This document shows positions 46,954-55,075 of a stretch of 64,000 bases of DNA, piece after piece. The number at the start of each line of letters is the position of its first letter. Position 1 is the first letter of the stretch. A program made the position numbers and the translations under genes. The notes beneath the pieces are model-generated. The model was not told the DNA's origin, did no database searches, and worked only from the letters and a program-made list of their open reading frames with translations. Location of the stretch: contig NZ_NPBD01000018.1 of the NCBI RefSeq assembly GCF_002272745.1, forward strand, positions 62,001 to 126,000, read 5' to 3'. The DNA comes from Terribacillus saccharophilus. Its GTDB lineage: Bacteria; Bacillota; Bacilli; Bacillales; Amphibacillaceae.

Positions 46954-46965
46954 CCTAAGCTTAGG
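46954..46965. promoter_or_regulatory. Palindrome upstream of the PepSY operon
   Basis: CCTAAGCTTAGG is a perfect 12-base palindrome about 57 bases before the PepSY start, next to a minus-strand TTGTCC. Possibly an operator; the regulator is unknown. Confidence 0.35.
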
Positions 46966-47112
46966 ACAATTTTCACGCCCTTACAAGTAGGGAAATGAAG
47001 GATATTATGACCATTCCATGAACGTGATGGAGAATATTTTATGAAGCGTTTACAATACTTAGCTCATGGGGATGAAACGTTGATAGGACGGGCTTTGTTG
47101 TTGTGACATTCC

Positions 47113-47141
47113 TTGACATGGTGTCCTATAGTGTTAGCATA
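47113..47141 (+). promoter_or_regulatory. Candidate promoter of the proline operon
   Basis: A perfect TTGACA (47114-47119 region) is followed after about 16 bases by TAGCAT. It would start transcription about 45 bases before the proC ribosome site. No T-box is visible here. Confidence 0.5.
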
Positions 47142-47191
47142 GATAACTGTTAACAAGGAACGATAATTTATCTCTAAAGGAGCGATTAGGT

Positions 47192-48034
47192 ATCTTAACT
47201 AACAAACGGATTTTGTATGTCGGAGCAGGATCGATGGCAGAAGGAATGATTGCCGGGATGAACAGGTCAGATAGCATGCGGAACGAGCAGGTTTATGTGA
47301 CGAATCGAAGCAATTCGGAGCGTCTGCGTGAGCTGCAGGAGCGCTATGCTATTACTGGAATTCCTCAGGCTGAGGTGGATTGGCGCAGTATGGATGTCAT
47401 CGTACTAGCTATGAAACCAAAGGATATAACTGCTTCATTAATCGATCTGCAGGATAAGGTTCAGGAAGGCCAGCTGGTCATATCGGTAGCAGCGGGCATC
47501 CAGAATGAACAAATCGAGCATTACCTGCCAGAAAATCAACCCGTTGTTCGTATTATGCCTAACACATCCAGCACCATTGGTGAATCGGCTACGGCAATTG
47601 CACCTGGAACACATGTATCCGTTGAACAGCTTACAGACGTCACAGAACTGGTGAAAACCTTTGGCGAGGCTTTTGTAATTACAGAAGAGCATATGGATGT
47701 TTTCACAGGAATGGCTGGCAGCGGACCTGCCTATTTCTATAAACTGATTGAGCATTTTGAGGAAACGGGAGTAGCTGCAGGCTTTGACCCTGATACAGCA
47801 AGAAAGATCGGAACGCAAACAATGCTTGGAGCTGCAAGAATGCTAATGGAAACGGAAGAAGAGCCGGCTATTCTGCGGAAGAAAGTGACCTCTCCGAATG
47901 GAACAACTGCAGCCGGACTTGAAGCACTGAATGATGCTGGAGCAGGAGAAGCGATAACGAAGGCGATTCTTTCTGCAGCGGAACGATCCAATGAAATCAG
48001 TGAGGAGCTTAAAAAACAGCTTTTGACACGCTAA
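47192..48034 (+). CDS. proC: Pyrroline-5-carboxylate reductase
   Basis: Last step of proline synthesis (P5C + NADPH to proline). Rossmann start KRILYVGAGSMAEGM, then VLAMKPKD, MPNTSS and the C-terminal signature KVTSPNGTTAAGLEAL are visible. The start is odd: AAAGGAG at 47176-47182 is followed in frame by ATC 47192, TTA 47195 and ATT 47210 but by no ATG or GTG; the first conventional start, TTG 47213, is 30 bases away and would cut off the first beta-strand (KRIL). I set the start at ATC 47192 by spacing; it is uncertain. 280 residues as set. Confidence 0.88.
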   Translation: MLTNKRILYVGAGSMAEGMIAGMNRSDSMRNEQVYVTNRSNSERLRELQERYAITGIPQAEVDWRSMDVIVLAMKPKDITASLIDLQDKVQEGQLVISVAAGIQNEQIEHYLPENQPVVRIMPNTSSTIGESATAIAPGTHVSVEQLTDVTELVKTFGEAFVITEEHMDVFTGMAGSGPAYFYKLIEHFEETGVAAGFDPDTARKIGTQTMLGAARMLMETEEEPAILRKKVTSPNGTTAAGLEALNDAGAGEAITKAILSAAERSNEISEELKKQLLTR

Positions 48035-48071
48035 TGCATGAGTGAAAAAATGAAAACTGGAGGACGTTATC

Positions 48072-49181
48072 ATTTCTATTCAAGCAACGAAACCGAAACG
48101 TATTGTCGTCAAGATCGGAAGCAGTTCATTGACCAGCCTGCATGGAGAAATCAGCCGTAAGAAGCTTGAGAAACTAGTGGAGCAGCTCGTGATGCTGAAA
48201 GACAATGGCTATGAGGTATTGCTTGTATCATCAGGAGCTGTGGCAGCCGGCTATCGCAAGCTTGGTTTTCTGGAAAGGCCGAAGTCACTGCCGGAAAAAC
48301 AAGCCGCTGCATCTATCGGGCAAGGACTGCTGATGGAAGCCTACTCGGATTTATTTCTGTCCCATGGCTATGTAGCATCGCAAATTTTGATTACACGTGG
48401 CGACTTCTCGGACGAAACCCGCTATAATAATGTTAGAAATACGTTAAATGTATTAGTTGATCGTGGCATCATCCCGATCATAAACGAAAACGATACAGTG
48501 ACAGTCGACAGACTGCGCTTTGGAGATAATGACACACTTTCGGCAAAGGTTGCCGGATTAGTCGGTGCAGATTTCCTGGCTGTCCTTTCTGATATTGATG
48601 GTTTATATACTGATAATCCAGTCAAGAATCCGGAAGCAACACGCATTGAGCTGGTAAAATCCATCACACCAGAAATAGAGGCTGCCGCAGGTGATGCAGG
48701 AAGTGCAGTTGGAACCGGCGGCATGAAGTCCAAGCTGGATGCATTCAAGATTGCGATGGCCTCTGGCATTAAAGGTTTTTTGGGCAATGCAACAACAGAG
48801 GATATTATCTATCGTTCTGTGTTAGGTGAAGCCGAGGGAACTTACTTCGAAGCGGATCAGGATATGGATTACTTGAATCGCAAGAAACAGTGGATTGCCT
48901 TCAATTCTGGACCAGTAGGTGAAATCATCATGAAGAGAGCTGACCAGACGCCACATTCTGTTGAATTTCAGAATATCAGCACCATCAAGGGCAATTTCAA
49001 AAAAGGTGACGTTGTGCGCATTCTGGATGAAACAGGCGCTCGGATTGGCCTAGGCATCGTGAATCAAGCTGCTTCTGAACTGTGGCAGGCATTGGCGAGT
49101 CCGGTAAGGAATATAGAAGAGACGATAGTCGATCAGGAAGCATTTGTTTGCGAACTAGATCACACCGTACCTATTCGATGA
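48072..49181 (+). CDS. proB: Glutamate 5-kinase
   Basis: First step of proline synthesis, phosphorylating glutamate. The kinase domain (about 1-260) shows RIVVKIGSSSL, SSGAVAAG, NENDTV and GTGGMKSK, and a PUA domain follows (about 275-365). The usual N-terminus requires the strand RIVVKIGSS, which lies upstream of the first ATG/GTG/TTG (TTG 48129). GGAGG at 48059-48063 is eight bases before ATT 48072, so an AUU start giving 369 residues is the best fit. It is followed by proA after 16 bases. Confidence 0.9.
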   Translation: MSIQATKPKRIVVKIGSSSLTSLHGEISRKKLEKLVEQLVMLKDNGYEVLLVSSGAVAAGYRKLGFLERPKSLPEKQAAASIGQGLLMEAYSDLFLSHGYVASQILITRGDFSDETRYNNVRNTLNVLVDRGIIPIINENDTVTVDRLRFGDNDTLSAKVAGLVGADFLAVLSDIDGLYTDNPVKNPEATRIELVKSITPEIEAAAGDAGSAVGTGGMKSKLDAFKIAMASGIKGFLGNATTEDIIYRSVLGEAEGTYFEADQDMDYLNRKKQWIAFNSGPVGEIIMKRADQTPHSVEFQNISTIKGNFKKGDVVRILDETGARIGLGIVNQAASELWQALASPVRNIEETIVDQEAFVCELDHTVPIR

Positions 49182-49197
49182 CAGAAGGAGGAACATC

Positions 49198-50460
49198 GTG
49201 GAGCATATAAAAGAAGTAGTAACAGTAGAAGAGCAAGCCATTGCAGCAAAAGCTGCTGCTAAGCAGCTTGCACTCCTGACAACAGCTGATAAAAATGAGG
49301 CACTGGTTGCGGTTGCGGAGCAATTGGAGAAGGATTATGAAGTTATTCTGACTGCGAATGATAAAGATATGCAAGCGGGAGAAGAAAAAGGCTTTGATGC
49401 TGCGTTTCTTGATCGATTGAAACTCACTCGCGAGCGTATCGAGGATTTTGCAAACGGATTGAAGGAAGTAGTTGAGATTGAGGATCCAACTGATCACGTG
49501 GTCAGCGAATGGACACTGGAAAACGGCTTGCATGTTAGCCGTATCACGGTGCCGCTAGGCGTCATCGGCATGATTTATGAAGCTCGTCCTAATGTAACAG
49601 CAGATGCTACGGGTCTGGCGCTCAAGTCAGGTAACGCGATCGTCTTGAAAGGCGGATCTTCTGCGATTCATACGAATACAGCAATCGTAGAGGTCATCAA
49701 AAAAGCACTTCAGCAGACGAAAGTTCCAGCGGATGCAGTGCAGCTTATTCAATCGACTGATCGGAAGGAGACGGCAAAGCTCTTTACGATGAAGGAGCAT
49801 ATCGACGTGCTTATTCCTCGCGGAGGTGCATCACTCATCCAAGCCGTCGTTGATTCTGCAACTGTTCCAGTCTTGGAAACAGGTGTAGGGAACTGCCATA
49901 TGTACGTAGATAATAGTGCACAAGTTGATATGGCAATCTCCACCTTTCTGAATGCCAAAACGGATCGTCCGGCAGTTTGTAACTCATTGGAAACATTGAT
50001 TGTTCAACGGGAATGGCTGGAGACAAACAAGGATGCATTAGTACAAGCGTTACGGGAAAATGGCATTCAAACACATGGAGATGACATTGCAGTAAAGCTT
50101 TTACCAGACTGCAAACCTGCTGCAGAAGCAGATTGGGCTAATGAATACCTGAGCCTGGACGTTGCAGTGCGAGTCGTTGATTCAGTAGAGGAAGCGATTG
50201 ACCACATCGACCGTTATGGTACAAAGCATTCAGAGGCAATCATTTCTGAAGATGATGAAGCAGTGAACAAATTCATGAAAGCAGTCGATGCAGCAGCAAT
50301 TTACCATAATGCATCGACGCGTTTTACAGATGGTCACGCCCTTGGATTCGGAGCTGAGATCGGTATTTCAACACAGAAGCTTCATGCTCGCGGACCGATG
50401 GGATTGCCGGCATTAACGACGTACAAGTACGTGATGAAAGGCAACGGCCAAACAAGATAA
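49198..50460 (+). CDS. proA: Glutamate-5-semialdehyde dehydrogenase
   Basis: Reduces gamma-glutamyl phosphate to glutamate semialdehyde with NADPH. 420 residues with the aldehyde-dehydrogenase-like fold, IYEARPNVT, GGSSAIHTN, the catalytic C261 in DRPAVCNSLETL and GAEIGISTQKLHARGPMGL. The start is GTG 49198 with AGAAGGAGG upstream. Third gene of the proC-proB-proA operon; the cell thus makes proline from glutamate, which may also serve osmoprotection. Confidence 0.97.
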   Translation: MEHIKEVVTVEEQAIAAKAAAKQLALLTTADKNEALVAVAEQLEKDYEVILTANDKDMQAGEEKGFDAAFLDRLKLTRERIEDFANGLKEVVEIEDPTDHVVSEWTLENGLHVSRITVPLGVIGMIYEARPNVTADATGLALKSGNAIVLKGGSSAIHTNTAIVEVIKKALQQTKVPADAVQLIQSTDRKETAKLFTMKEHIDVLIPRGGASLIQAVVDSATVPVLETGVGNCHMYVDNSAQVDMAISTFLNAKTDRPAVCNSLETLIVQREWLETNKDALVQALRENGIQTHGDDIAVKLLPDCKPAAEADWANEYLSLDVAVRVVDSVEEAIDHIDRYGTKHSEAIISEDDEAVNKFMKAVDAAAIYHNASTRFTDGHALGFGAEIGISTQKLHARGPMGLPALTTYKYVMKGNGQTR

Positions 50461-50462
50461 CA

Positions 50463-50492
50463 GAAAGCTCATCCTGATGGATGGGCTTTTTT
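50463..50492 (+). terminator. Terminator of the proline operon
   Basis: AAAGCTCATCC and GGATGGGCTTT pair with one G-U and are followed by seven T. Confidence 0.88.
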
Positions 50493-50620
50493 TGTTGTCA
50501 ATAAACACGAGATTGATTAGATTTACAAACTAATTAGTAAGACTTCAGCCTATTTAATCTTTTTAAAGTTAATTTCCATTTATTTCTTACATCAGCATCC
50601 CGTTTTGTTATAGTTGATTT

Positions 50621-50635
50621 TAATAATCATTATCA
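50621..50635. promoter_or_regulatory. Fur box
   Basis: TAATAATCATTATCA differs from the 7-1-7 Fur consensus TGATAATCATTATCA at one position. It overlaps the promoter region of the siderophore-type esterase gene. Confidence 0.8.
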
Positions 50636-50707
50636 ATTATGTAAAATGCTTTAGTTCTGTCTTAATTCTTGCTCAAATTGGAAAAAGCAAATAAAGGAGG
50701 CTGTACC

Positions 50708-51454
50708 ATGACAGAGGAATGGATACTTTCGGGGAAAGAGCCGGGAGTAAAATATCGTGTGCAAATATTTATTCCAGACCACCCCCCGCAATCAGAAGAA
50801 GGTTATCCGGTTATCTTTATGATGGATGGAAATTATTATTTTGGATTGGGTGCTGATGTCGTACGCAATCGATCTCATAACATGCTTAAAACTGGAGTGG
50901 ATCCGACAATAGTTGTAGGGATATCACTAGATGCAGAGGAGTCTGTTATCAGAGAAAGGCGTTTCTATGATTTCACGCCGCCAGCATCAGACTATAAATA
51001 TCCAGATAGAATGAAATGGAATACAACTGGTAAGCATGGAGGAGCAGAGATTTTCCTAGACTGGCTTATAGATGAGCTGCAGCCGAAAATCTTGGAGAAC
51101 TACCAAGTTCAGCATGATAAGCAATGTCTGTACGGTCATTCCTTGAGCGGATTGTTTACACTGTACAGCATGTTCAAACGTCCCTATGCTTTCCAATGCT
51201 ATCTAGCTATCAGTCCTTCCATCTGGTGGAATGAGAAGCATATTTATTCCTTTTTGAACGAAGCCAAAGATTCCAAGCTCTTCATTGGTGTAGGGGAAAA
51301 GGAAGGCTTCATGGTGGAAGATGCGATGGCGCTCTATCATCGTTTACCGAGCGCTATGGATGAAAAGACTTCATTTTATGTTGCCGATGATGAAAATCAC
51401 GCGTCAGTTGTTCCTGCCACGCTGAGTCGCGCATTCCGTTATTTCTTCAACTAA
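50708..51454 (+). CDS. Esterase, BesA/IroE-like (siderophore hydrolase)
   Basis: A 248-residue alpha/beta hydrolase of the esterase-D-like group. Visible are FMMDGNYYFGLGADVV, the nucleophile motif GHSLSG, SPSIWWNE and a C-terminal histidine in DENHASVV. This pattern fits trilactone esterases such as B. subtilis BesA, which release iron from ferric bacillibactin in the cytoplasm. No signal peptide is visible. A near-perfect Fur box lies about 75 bases upstream, supporting an iron role. AAAGGAGG precedes ATG 50708. Siderophore transport genes are not in this window. Confidence 0.83.
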   Translation: MTEEWILSGKEPGVKYRVQIFIPDHPPQSEEGYPVIFMMDGNYYFGLGADVVRNRSHNMLKTGVDPTIVVGISLDAEESVIRERRFYDFTPPASDYKYPDRMKWNTTGKHGGAEIFLDWLIDELQPKILENYQVQHDKQCLYGHSLSGLFTLYSMFKRPYAFQCYLAISPSIWWNEKHIYSFLNEAKDSKLFIGVGEKEGFMVEDAMALYHRLPSAMDEKTSFYVADDENHASVVPATLSRAFRYFFN

Positions 51455-51525
51455 TCTGGTTTTTTTGTTTCCTGCTCGATATCTGCTAAAATGAGAGGAA
51501 GCGATTAAAACGGAGGGATGTCCAC

Positions 51526-52167
51526 ATGCAAGCCTTTATCCGGAACGACCAATATAACAATATTAAGGAACAGGTACAGCAGCTCGTGAATAGTTCTGCT
51601 GCTGTCAGAGATATAGACATCATTTTTGGACTCCGCTCATTAGCTGAAGAGAAGATACTGAATCGATTCGAGAGGCTCTCAGAGGAAGAGGCGGAAATGC
51701 TTAAAAGAATTCAAGGTGTGCAGGATGAAATCGATGCAGAGCTCTTTTTAGCTCAGCTGCGTCCATCCATTAAGCCATTTCCTGCGCTTACGGAGCAGCA
51801 GCTGCGTAAGCTATTCCCGAAAGTGAAGCATTTACATGTACCGAAACTTGATGAAGTCGATTGGGAGAAAACATCCTATCTAGGGTGGAATGATCCTGGT
51901 CAGCAGGCAAAATATATGGTCGCCCCTCATGAGGATGGGATGATGGCCGCCCGCGGCACTATGACCCCATCCTCTCAGCCAGGGATTTGCACCATCTGCA
52001 ATAAGCTAGAGAGTGTAGGGTTATTTATGGCAGATTCAATTGGCCGCGGCCAAGGGACGTATGTAAAACGCGGGAACTATGTTTGCAGGGATAGCGCCAA
52101 GTGTAATCGAAATCTAACAGATATCAACCGGTTTTACAGCTTCATCTCTAATCTGCATGCATCATAA
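51526..52167 (+). CDS. FusB/FusC-like EF-G-binding protein
   Basis: A 213-residue protein with an N-terminal helical domain and a C-terminal zinc-finger domain (about 125-210) with CTICNKLESVGLFMA and VCRDSAKCNRN, four cysteines in CxxC and Cx5C spacing. It matches the FusB family, whose members bind elongation factor G and free it from fusidic-acid-stalled ribosomes. Whether this one gives resistance cannot be told; chromosomal relatives in Bacilli are common. CGGAGGGATG precedes the ATG. Confidence 0.85.
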   Translation: MQAFIRNDQYNNIKEQVQQLVNSSAAVRDIDIIFGLRSLAEEKILNRFERLSEEEAEMLKRIQGVQDEIDAELFLAQLRPSIKPFPALTEQQLRKLFPKVKHLHVPKLDEVDWEKTSYLGWNDPGQQAKYMVAPHEDGMMAARGTMTPSSQPGICTICNKLESVGLFMADSIGRGQGTYVKRGNYVCRDSAKCNRNLTDINRFYSFISNLHAS

Positions 52168-52213
52168 ATAAAAGAAGGAGCACATGCCTGCAGGCGAGTG
52201 CTCCTTCTTTTAT
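52168..52213. terminator. Bidirectional terminator
   Basis: AAAAGAAGGAGCAC and GTGCTCCTTCTTTT form a perfect 14-pair stem between convergent genes. Confidence 0.9.
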
Positions 52214-52881
52214 TCTTCGGGCAGATTAAATGTCAAATCAGCTGCCAGCAAATCCTCTTCCTTATCAGTGATACTGGAAATACGCAGTGAGAAGGAATCT
52301 TCTTCTTTGAAATCTGCCTGATCCATGAGGAAGACTACATATTTGGTCGAAGTCTGGCCAGGTTCGATCTCGCCAGAATCTGCTTCCAAAACATTATGGT
52401 TCAGGATCCGGTATGTTGGAGTTTCAAGAAAAGCACCCATTTCCTTCAATGGTACCGCACTTTCCCCATCATTCTTCACTTCAAGTTTCGCTGTCGCTGC
52501 AACGATTTTCTCCGGATCCTCGAAACCGGTGAAGGATTCCTCATAGGAATCTGCCGGTTTCAGCTTTGTATATTGAATCCCTTTCAGGGTCACTTCCAGA
52601 TTGTTATCAGTTTCGGACTGATCAAAGTTCTGTTCAGCCAGCATTTCCTTATCTGCAACCGCATCTTTCGTCAGGCGGTCCGGGAAGTAGGGGTTTTCTG
52701 CTGTCACAGTGTCCGTCAAATCGGCAGACAATGCATCTGTATCTTCGTTTCCTTCTGTAACTGCTGCTTGTGCTGTCGGTGTTTTTGGCTCTTCGGCAGC
52801 TTTTTCGTCCTTACTGCAGGCAGATAAAGTCAATGCGATTGCGAACAACAATACTGCAATTGGAATACGGAACAGTTTCAT
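52210..52881 (-). CDS. DUF5068-type lipoprotein
   Basis: A 223-residue lipoprotein: signal MKLFRIPIAVLLFAIALTLSAC, then a low-complexity acidic linker (about 22-85) and a beta-rich immunoglobulin-like domain (about 90-220) with VTLKGIQYTKLKPAD, VAATAKLEVKNDGESAV and EPGQTSTKYVVFLM. It fits the DUF5068/DUF4352 group of Bacillus lipoproteins. Function unknown; anchored on the outer face of the membrane. Confidence 0.8.
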   Translation of the reverse strand: MKLFRIPIAVLLFAIALTLSACSKDEKAAEEPKTPTAQAAVTEGNEDTDALSADLTDTVTAENPYFPDRLTKDAVADKEMLAEQNFDQSETDNNLEVTLKGIQYTKLKPADSYEESFTGFEDPEKIVAATAKLEVKNDGESAVPLKEMGAFLETPTYRILNHNVLEADSGEIEPGQTSTKYVVFLMDQADFKEEDSFSLRISSITDKEEDLLAADLTFNLPEE

Positions 52882-53216
52882 ATACTTCTTTCATCCTCTC
52901 TTTTAACGAGATCGTCTTCTAGAAAATAAGTAAATAAAGACATAAATATCATACCGTAACCCTATATGGAATGAAATGATAAGAGCCTATTTCCCTAGAA
53001 GAAAGTCTAGGAAGGGCTGGAAAAATTGGAGATGGGAGGTATCATTTCTTTCTATTAGCTGGTAAAATGTAGGGGAAAATGAGCGATTGATAACAAACAG
53101 AAAAGAGTTACATCTGCCGCATTTTTTTTATTGCATAAATTCTGAAGTGCGATATATATTTAGAAAGTATGAATCAGGATTGGAAGCAAGTACATTAAGT
53201 GAGGAGAACGCGGAAA
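52882..53216. other. Intergenic region before the PH-domain gene
   Basis: About 335 bases, AT-rich, containing the divergent promoters of the lipoprotein gene and the PH-domain gene. A small hairpin (CCTAGA / TCTAGG near 52993-53012) is the only structure I see. A plus-strand frame across 53087-53296 lacks a ribosome site and runs into the PH gene in another frame. Confidence 0.4.
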
Positions 53217-53603
53217 ATGGGGCAAAGAAGAGATCTGAAGGAATTGTCCATGTACCTAGAAGAAGACGAACGGATTTTTCTATACGTACAAAGTAAGCTC
53301 GACGAGAGGAATGGCATCCTTGGTGTCACGCAGAACCGAATCCTGTTTACGCACAAACCGTTGATAAAACCAGCTTATCTGGATACGATCAGTTATGACA
53401 GCATCGACTATATCCTTTATACAGAGGGTACAGGGGAAGGCGAATTGTCTATCCATATGAATAATGGAGATATAAAATATGTAACAAGCCATCGCCTGAT
53501 CCATCTAAAGGGTGTAAGTGATATCGTCAGGATGTTCGTTAACAATCATCAGCGAGATCTCTTGTTCCGAAATACGTTCAATCGCAAGCAATTGTTGGAA
53601 TAG
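53217..53603 (+). CDS. Bacterial PH-domain protein (YokE-like)
   Basis: A 128-residue protein consisting of one bacterial pleckstrin-like domain: LEEDERIFLYVQSKLDE, GVTQNRILFTHK, DTISYDSIDYILY and IHMNNGDIKYVTSH follow the typical strand pattern of the short bPH/YokE group. The function is unknown. GAGGAG lies ten bases before ATG 53217. The T-box leader of the next operon starts directly after its stop. Confidence 0.78.
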   Translation: MGQRRDLKELSMYLEEDERIFLYVQSKLDERNGILGVTQNRILFTHKPLIKPAYLDTISYDSIDYILYTEGTGEGELSIHMNNGDIKYVTSHRLIHLKGVSDIVRMFVNNHQRDLLFRNTFNRKQLLE

Positions 53604-53609
53604 ATAGAC

Positions 53610-53827
53610 GCAAGGAACAGAATCAGTAGGGTGGAGAACTGTTATAGAGAGCTGCCGGGTGGTGCAAGGCAGTCAGGGTAACATCCGAACTCATCTGGGA
53701 GTGCCCGGGAGGAAATGCCTGGTCGGCTGGCAGCCGTTATCAGCTTTTGAGGGTGAGCTGCTTTCTCACCGAAAAAGAGTGGTACCGCAATGTCCATTGT
53801 CTCTTTAGGAGATGATGGGCATTTTTT
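53610..53827 (+). promoter_or_regulatory. T-box riboswitch leader
   Basis: A complete T-box leader. Stem I elements are AGAATCAGTAG, AGAGAGCTGCC, GGGTGGTG and the 3' side GAACTCATCTGGGAG. The T-box sequence AGAGTGGTACCGCA lies at 53776-53789 and a terminator follows. After the conserved GAA the triplet CUC (53690-53692), followed by A, is the best specifier candidate, meaning tRNA-Leu; UGGU in the T-box would pair with a discriminator A, which agrees. Uncharged tRNA should prevent termination. Confidence 0.9.
53789..53827 (+). terminator. Terminator of the T-box leader
   Basis: ATGTCCAT and ATGGGCAT (one G-U pair) extend through TCTC/GAGA and end in six T. It competes with the T-box antiterminator just upstream. 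Confidence 0.88.
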
Positions 53828-53844
53828 ATAAGGAGGAGTGCACT

Positions 53845-54303
53845 GTGGAAAATTGCTTTATCTGTGACAAACATGCACGACGTTTACAAGTGAGCGGCGA
53901 TTGTATTTTTGAAGATGATTATATTTATATCAGTCACATCGATAAAAAGGGAAAACCGACATACTTAGGTCGTATCATGCTCGATCTGAAACGTCATGTC
54001 CCTCAAATCGGAGATATGTCAGAGGAAGAGGCGGCTGCATTCGGTATTGCGATGAAACGCGCTGCTAGGGCGTTTCAGGAAACGCTGCAAGTAGAGCATG
54101 TGTACACACTTGTCTCTGGAAATGCAGTGCCCCATGTTCACATGCATATTATTCCTAGATATGCAGGAACTCCCGAAATATACTGGGGACCGAAGGATGT
54201 TTACGATTGGCCGGATGCGCCTTTTGGCGGAGAGTCGGAAATAAGAGAGGTCACAGTAAAACTACAGTGTTTTATGAAAGAGAATTTCCATGCAAACGTT
54301 TAG
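53845..54303 (+). CDS. HIT family protein
   Basis: A 152-residue histidine-triad nucleotide-binding protein. The triad is H97-V-H99-M-H101 in PHVHMHIIPR, and C4-x2-C7 with H51 and H97 gives the zinc site of Hint-type proteins. Such enzymes hydrolyse nucleoside phosphoramidates and aminoacyl-adenylates. GTG 53845 is preceded by AAGGAGGAG. It directly follows a T-box leader and overlaps the next gene by 14 bases, so it is the first gene of a tRNA-controlled operon, which is unusual for this family. Confidence 0.9.
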   Translation: MENCFICDKHARRLQVSGDCIFEDDYIYISHIDKKGKPTYLGRIMLDLKRHVPQIGDMSEEEAAAFGIAMKRAARAFQETLQVEHVYTLVSGNAVPHVHMHIIPRYAGTPEIYWGPKDVYDWPDAPFGGESEIREVTVKLQCFMKENFHANV

Positions 54304-55075
54304 CTGGACAGGCGATCAAGATGCAGTTCTTGATACAACTGATGTGAAGCAAATCGGCAGTCTTGTGCTAGGAAGACTTGGCGGAATGACCCAGGCCGGT
54401 CAAACGAAAAACGAAGACGGGGTAGTTTTGTTCACCGGAGAGAACTGGGAGTTCGTCCTGCTCATGGATGCGCATCATTCAGCAGATAGTGCCAAGCTCG
54501 TTGCCGAGACCTTTCTGCAGGCAGAGCCTGAGTTACGAAAAGCCTGTGAGGCAGTAACAGCTTTTGGACAAGTGCCTACAGTCATTACAGATCAATTATC
54601 CCGGTCTTCTTTCCTGGAAGCATGCCGAAATGTTAATGGGGAGACTGCATGTCTCTTTGTCTTCCGTAAAGATGCGTATGTCTGGTGGCTATCAATAGGG
54701 GATTGTCTCTTTTATCTTTTCCATAGTGAATTAGCAGAAATGGGTGAGTTTGAACAAAATACCCGACACTTTTATGAATGGATCGGTCAGCAGAACGCCT
54801 GGTCATTACCTGTTCCCTCCTATACAACTGGTACACGGCAGCTAAGAAAAGGAAAGAATCGACTTTTCATGACGACAGATGGGCTGCTGGAGTGTCCGGT
54901 ACTGAATATGAATGGGCAAAAACTATATGATTTGTTATCCAGAGTGGATGATGATGCGTTTGTGCAACGGCTGCTCTCCGATTTGGAATCTCATGTTGTT
55001 CGGGATAGCTCTACATTCGTTTGTTGGACAGTAGATATTGCAGAGGAAGGATTGATACCAAGTGACAAATTATAA
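54290..55075 (+). CDS. PP2C-like protein, divergent
   Basis: A 261-residue protein that I read as a degenerate PP2C-type serine/threonine phosphatase. Recognisable are MTQAGQTKNEDG, LLMDAHHSADSAKLVAE (usual DGHGG position), SIGDCLFYLF, MTTDGLLECP and VVRDSSTFVCW (usual DNxT position). Several metal-binding acids are kept (E/D in NEDG, D in MDAHH, D in TDG), but two motifs deviate, so activity is uncertain. It overlaps the HIT gene by 14 bases and the ASCH gene by 14 bases. Confidence 0.72.
   Translation: MQTFSWTGDQDAVLDTTDVKQIGSLVLGRLGGMTQAGQTKNEDGVVLFTGENWEFVLLMDAHHSADSAKLVAETFLQAEPELRKACEAVTAFGQVPTVITDQLSRSSFLEACRNVNGETACLFVFRKDAYVWWLSIGDCLFYLFHSELAEMGEFEQNTRHFYEWIGQQNAWSLPVPSYTTGTRQLRKGKNRLFMTTDGLLECPVLNMNGQKLYDLLSRVDDDAFVQRLLSDLESHVVRDSSTFVCWTVDIAEEGLIPSDKL

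Noticed and set aside
47050..47064. CcpA cre site before the proline operon
   Set aside because: TGAAGCGTTTACA resembles a cre but is one base short in the left half, so the spacing is wrong.
53087..53296. A 69-codon plus-strand frame before the PH gene
   Set aside because: No ribosome site, TTG start, and it overlaps the PH gene in another frame.
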